From Balneolaceae bacterium (GTDB taxonomy: Bacteria; Bacteroidota; Rhodothermia; Balneolales; Balneolaceae), in contig SKWF01000150.1 of assembly GCA_007129085.1 (NCBI GenBank), forward strand, positions 1-15,057: DNA of 15,057 nucleotides, read 5' to 3'. A model generated the notes under the pieces. The model ran no database searches and was not told the origin of the DNA. It was given only the letters and a program-made list of their open reading frames with translations. The position numbers and the translations under genes were made by a program. Shown here piece by piece: positions 13,312 to 15,057 of the stretch. The number at the start of each line of letters is the position of its first letter. Within the stretch, counting starts at the first letter, position 1.

Positions 13312-13856
13312 TGAATACATCCAGAGAAGAATCGGAAAAACTGCTTACAACCTACATCAAATCAGAAAACCTTCAACTCCACAGCCGAATGGTAGCAATG
13401 GCGATGGAGGCGTACGCCAACACGCTCGAAAAAAGTGAGGAAGAGATTGATAAGTGGTGGATGGCAGGCTTGCTGCACGATCTGGACTGGGAAAAATTCC
13501 CGGAAGAGCACCCCCAAAAAGCAGTCGAAGAAATTTTGCCGCAACACAATTTTGACCGAGACATTATCGATGCAATTGAAGCTCATGCACCACAACGAAC
13601 GGGACGAGAACCTGAAAAAGAGATAGAGCGGTACCTTTTTGCGTGTGATGAACTCTCCGGGTTTATGAATGCCGTATCTTTAATGAGGCCAAATGGGTTT
13701 TCTGATATGAAAGTGAAATCGGTTACCAAAAAATTGAAGGATAAACGATTTGCTGAAAACGTACCGAGAGAAGATATTCAAAAAGGTGTTGATTTGATAG
13801 AAATGGAACTTCGGGATCATATCAAGTTTTTGATCGAAGTTTTTAGAGATTTGTAA
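13311..13856 (+). CDS. HD-domain phosphohydrolase
   Basis: A 181-residue soluble HD-superfamily protein. The metal-ligand set is complete: His24 (LQLHSRMVAMAM), His56-Asp57 (GLLHDLDW), a distal His92 (AIEAHAPQ) and Asp113 (ACDELSGF). This fits small HDIG-like hydrolases often annotated as predicted metal-dependent phosphohydrolases; substrates in the superfamily are nucleotides or phosphate esters. The C-terminal third (about 125-181) is helical and charged, IQKGVDLIEMELRDHIKFL. The ATG overlaps the TM2 stop by one base. The context pairs a soluble hydrolase with two small membrane proteins of unknown role. No terminator is recognisable in the 94 bases that follow. Confidence 0.92.
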   Translation: MNTSREESEKLLTTYIKSENLQLHSRMVAMAMEAYANTLEKSEEEIDKWWMAGLLHDLDWEKFPEEHPQKAVEEILPQHNFDRDIIDAIEAHAPQRTGREPEKEIERYLFACDELSGFMNAVSLMRPNGFSDMKVKSVTKKLKDKRFAENVPREDIQKGVDLIEMELRDHIKFLIEVFRDL

Positions 13857-13950
13857 CGAATAACAGCAGAACTTTACAACAGATCACTAAGTAAACCGTT
13901 CTAATTTTTCTCAATAAATTAATTTTATTCAAGTAAAAATTCGTTGACGC

Positions 13951-15057
13951 ATGATGAAACGATACCTGTGCCTTCTAATTCTCATTCTGTTTTTTCCACT
14001 TACTGTTTTAGCACAAACTCAACAAGAGCAGGAAGAAGAGGAAGATGACCCTTTTAAGCGAGAACTGATATATGCCCCAACAATTGACGAACTTATCGAG
14101 GGCGACCCATTTGAGTATGATGAAACGGAATTTGAGCGGAATGTAAGGCACTTATCCACCTCTGGATTAGATCTTGGCGGTGGATTTGAAGCCGGCCCAT
14201 ACTATTCTAATTCTCTTTATAGCCAGTACCCGAATTTATCCACGGTTCACTATAATCGTGTAAACGGGCTTTACATTGGCTTGAAAAAAGAACGGATGCA
14301 GTGGTTTCGAAGAGCCTCATTTTTAACGGTTCCGGAAATCCAGCCTCACGGGTTTATAGGTATTGGAACAGCTTCAAGAACCCTGGAGTATGGCTTCGGG
14401 CTTGAACGGCTTTTTGGTGAGCGTGAGCGGCTAATGATTGGTGCTGAGTATCATAATGCGACAGCAACCGAAGATTATTGGCGTACCGGGCTGATTGAAA
14501 ACACCCTGACATCCCTATTTGCGAGCTATGACTATCTCGATTACTATCAATTGGAGGGGCTGGGAATTTATGCGGTATATAGAACAAATCGGTTGGTAGA
14601 GGCTGCATTCTCCTATAATAATGATAAATACTCATCACTCGAGCAGAACACATCATTCTCGCTTTTTGGATATGCAAATACTTATCGGCCCAACCCTCCG
14701 GTTGATCGAACAGCAGATGAAATTAACCTTGATAAATATAATTTCAGCCTCTCACTGAATCCAAGAAATGTGTTGATCTCAAATCGATTTACGATCTCTT
14801 CGACACTAGGAATAGAGCTGGCAGACAACGCCCGTTCCGATGAGGCTTTCCGATTTAACAAATACTGGACCAATCTGAACATTTTTTATAATGTGGATGA
14901 GGGGGCAGTTTTTCGTTGGAGAATGCGTTCGGGCAGTATTACGGGAAATGCACCGGATTTTAAGACCTTCTACCTTGGCGGAGTGGGAAGTCTGCGCGGT
15001 TCACCCTATAAGTTTTATTCAGGAAACCAGATGTTCCACAGCACAGCAGAAATTCAG
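13951..15057 (+). CDS. Omp85/BamA-TamA family outer-membrane barrel protein without POTRA region (first 369 codons)
   Basis: The frame is open from tandem ATGs at 13951 and 13954 to the window edge. Residues 1-22 are a signal peptide (MMKRYLCLLILILFF...VLA). An acidic linker QTQQEQEEEEDDP follows. From about residue 70 the sequence is barrel-like (LSTSGLDLGGGFEAGPYYS, VNGLYIGLKKERM, FGIGTASRTLEYGFGLERLFG-like strands). Near the edge YLGGVGSLRGSPYKFYSGN is the Omp85 'surface antigen D15' signature, the (V/I)RG motif region of the plug loop; here it reads LRG. Between signal and barrel only about 45 residues remain, too few for even one POTRA domain (about 75). Such proteins are related to BamA/TamA or to DUF5686-like barrels. 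Its role is unknown. No Shine-Dalgarno sequence is evident. Confidence 0.85.
   Translation, partial: MMKRYLCLLILILFFPLTVLAQTQQEQEEEEDDPFKRELIYAPTIDELIEGDPFEYDETEFERNVRHLSTSGLDLGGGFEAGPYYSNSLYSQYPNLSTVHYNRVNGLYIGLKKERMQWFRRASFLTVPEIQPHGFIGIGTASRTLEYGFGLERLFGERERLMIGAEYHNATATEDYWRTGLIENTLTSLFASYDYLDYYQLEGLGIYAVYRTNRLVEAAFSYNNDKYSSLEQNTSFSLFGYANTYRPNPPVDRTADEINLDKYNFSLSLNPRNVLISNRFTISSTLGIELADNARSDEAFRFNKYWTNLNIFYNVDEGAVFRWRMRSGSITGNAPDFKTFYLGGVGSLRGSPYKFYSGNQMFHSTAEIQ

Noticed and set aside
13913..13929. AATAAA/TTTATT inverted repeat after the HD operon as a terminator
   Set aside because: The stem is only six A-T pairs and no T-run follows; it could not terminate transcription by itself.
14354..14882. 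Two minus-strand open frames opposite the Omp85-type gene
   Set aside because: The plus-strand frame is continuous, with a signal peptide and the D15 signature; the opposite frames show no domain features.
1..15057. CRISPR array, tRNA or rRNA gene, insertion sequence or prophage
   Set aside because: No regularly spaced repeats, cloverleaf-like sequence, transposase or integrase frame, or terminal repeats were seen on either strand.

Overview
The window is about 15 kb of compact chromosomal DNA of moderate GC, with no RNA gene, insertion sequence, prophage or CRISPR array that I can see. The longest non-coding stretch is about 180 bases. A TonB-dependent receptor, an Omp85-type barrel, a PagL-like outer-membrane enzyme and a lipoprotein signal show a Gram-negative envelope. 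Most genes lack a clear Shine-Dalgarno sequence, and a DUF2752 gene is coupled to a TM2 gene, which fits the Bacteroidota/Balneolota side of the tree. I favour a Balneolales-like marine or saline bacterium, but this is inference from gene content and protein style only.

Layout. Bases 1-2637 run on the minus strand: rnd (RNase D, GTG start), a YjdF/DUF2238-type membrane protein, an Lrp/AsnC regulator, and the start of a Cys/Met-metabolism PLP enzyme that overlaps the regulator's end and leaves the window. A luciferase-like flavin oxidoreductase (2818-3867, plus) converges on mtnA (minus, methionine salvage), and their stop codons overlap. Upstream of mtnA lies a membrane-anchored bacterial-PH protein, divergent from a DUF985 cupin. 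The cupin overlaps tail-to-tail with a DoxX/DUF417-like membrane protein, which forms a pair with a lipoprotein MsrB (6171-7245, minus).

The next minus-strand block (7300-12590) holds a DUF3095 protein with cyclase-like motifs, a PagL-like lipid A deacylase directly coupled to a small membrane protein, a cold-shock protein with its own promoter, leader hairpin and strong terminator, an uncharacterised membrane-anchored protein, and a TonB-dependent receptor. Divergent from the receptor is a tight plus-strand operon, DUF2752 - TM2 - HD hydrolase (12657-13856). Last comes the first 369 codons of an Omp85-family barrel protein that has no POTRA region and runs off the right edge.

Themes. Three methionine-linked activities (MGL-like lyase, MtnA, MsrB) lie within about 7 kb but in separate transcription units. 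Envelope and stress functions dominate the right half. I see no clearly new defence or biosynthetic system. The most testable signals are regulatory: a hairpin plus U-tract before the non-ATG start of rnd, an operator-like palindrome bracketing the lrp -10 box, and a csp terminator placed almost against the next gene's start codon.
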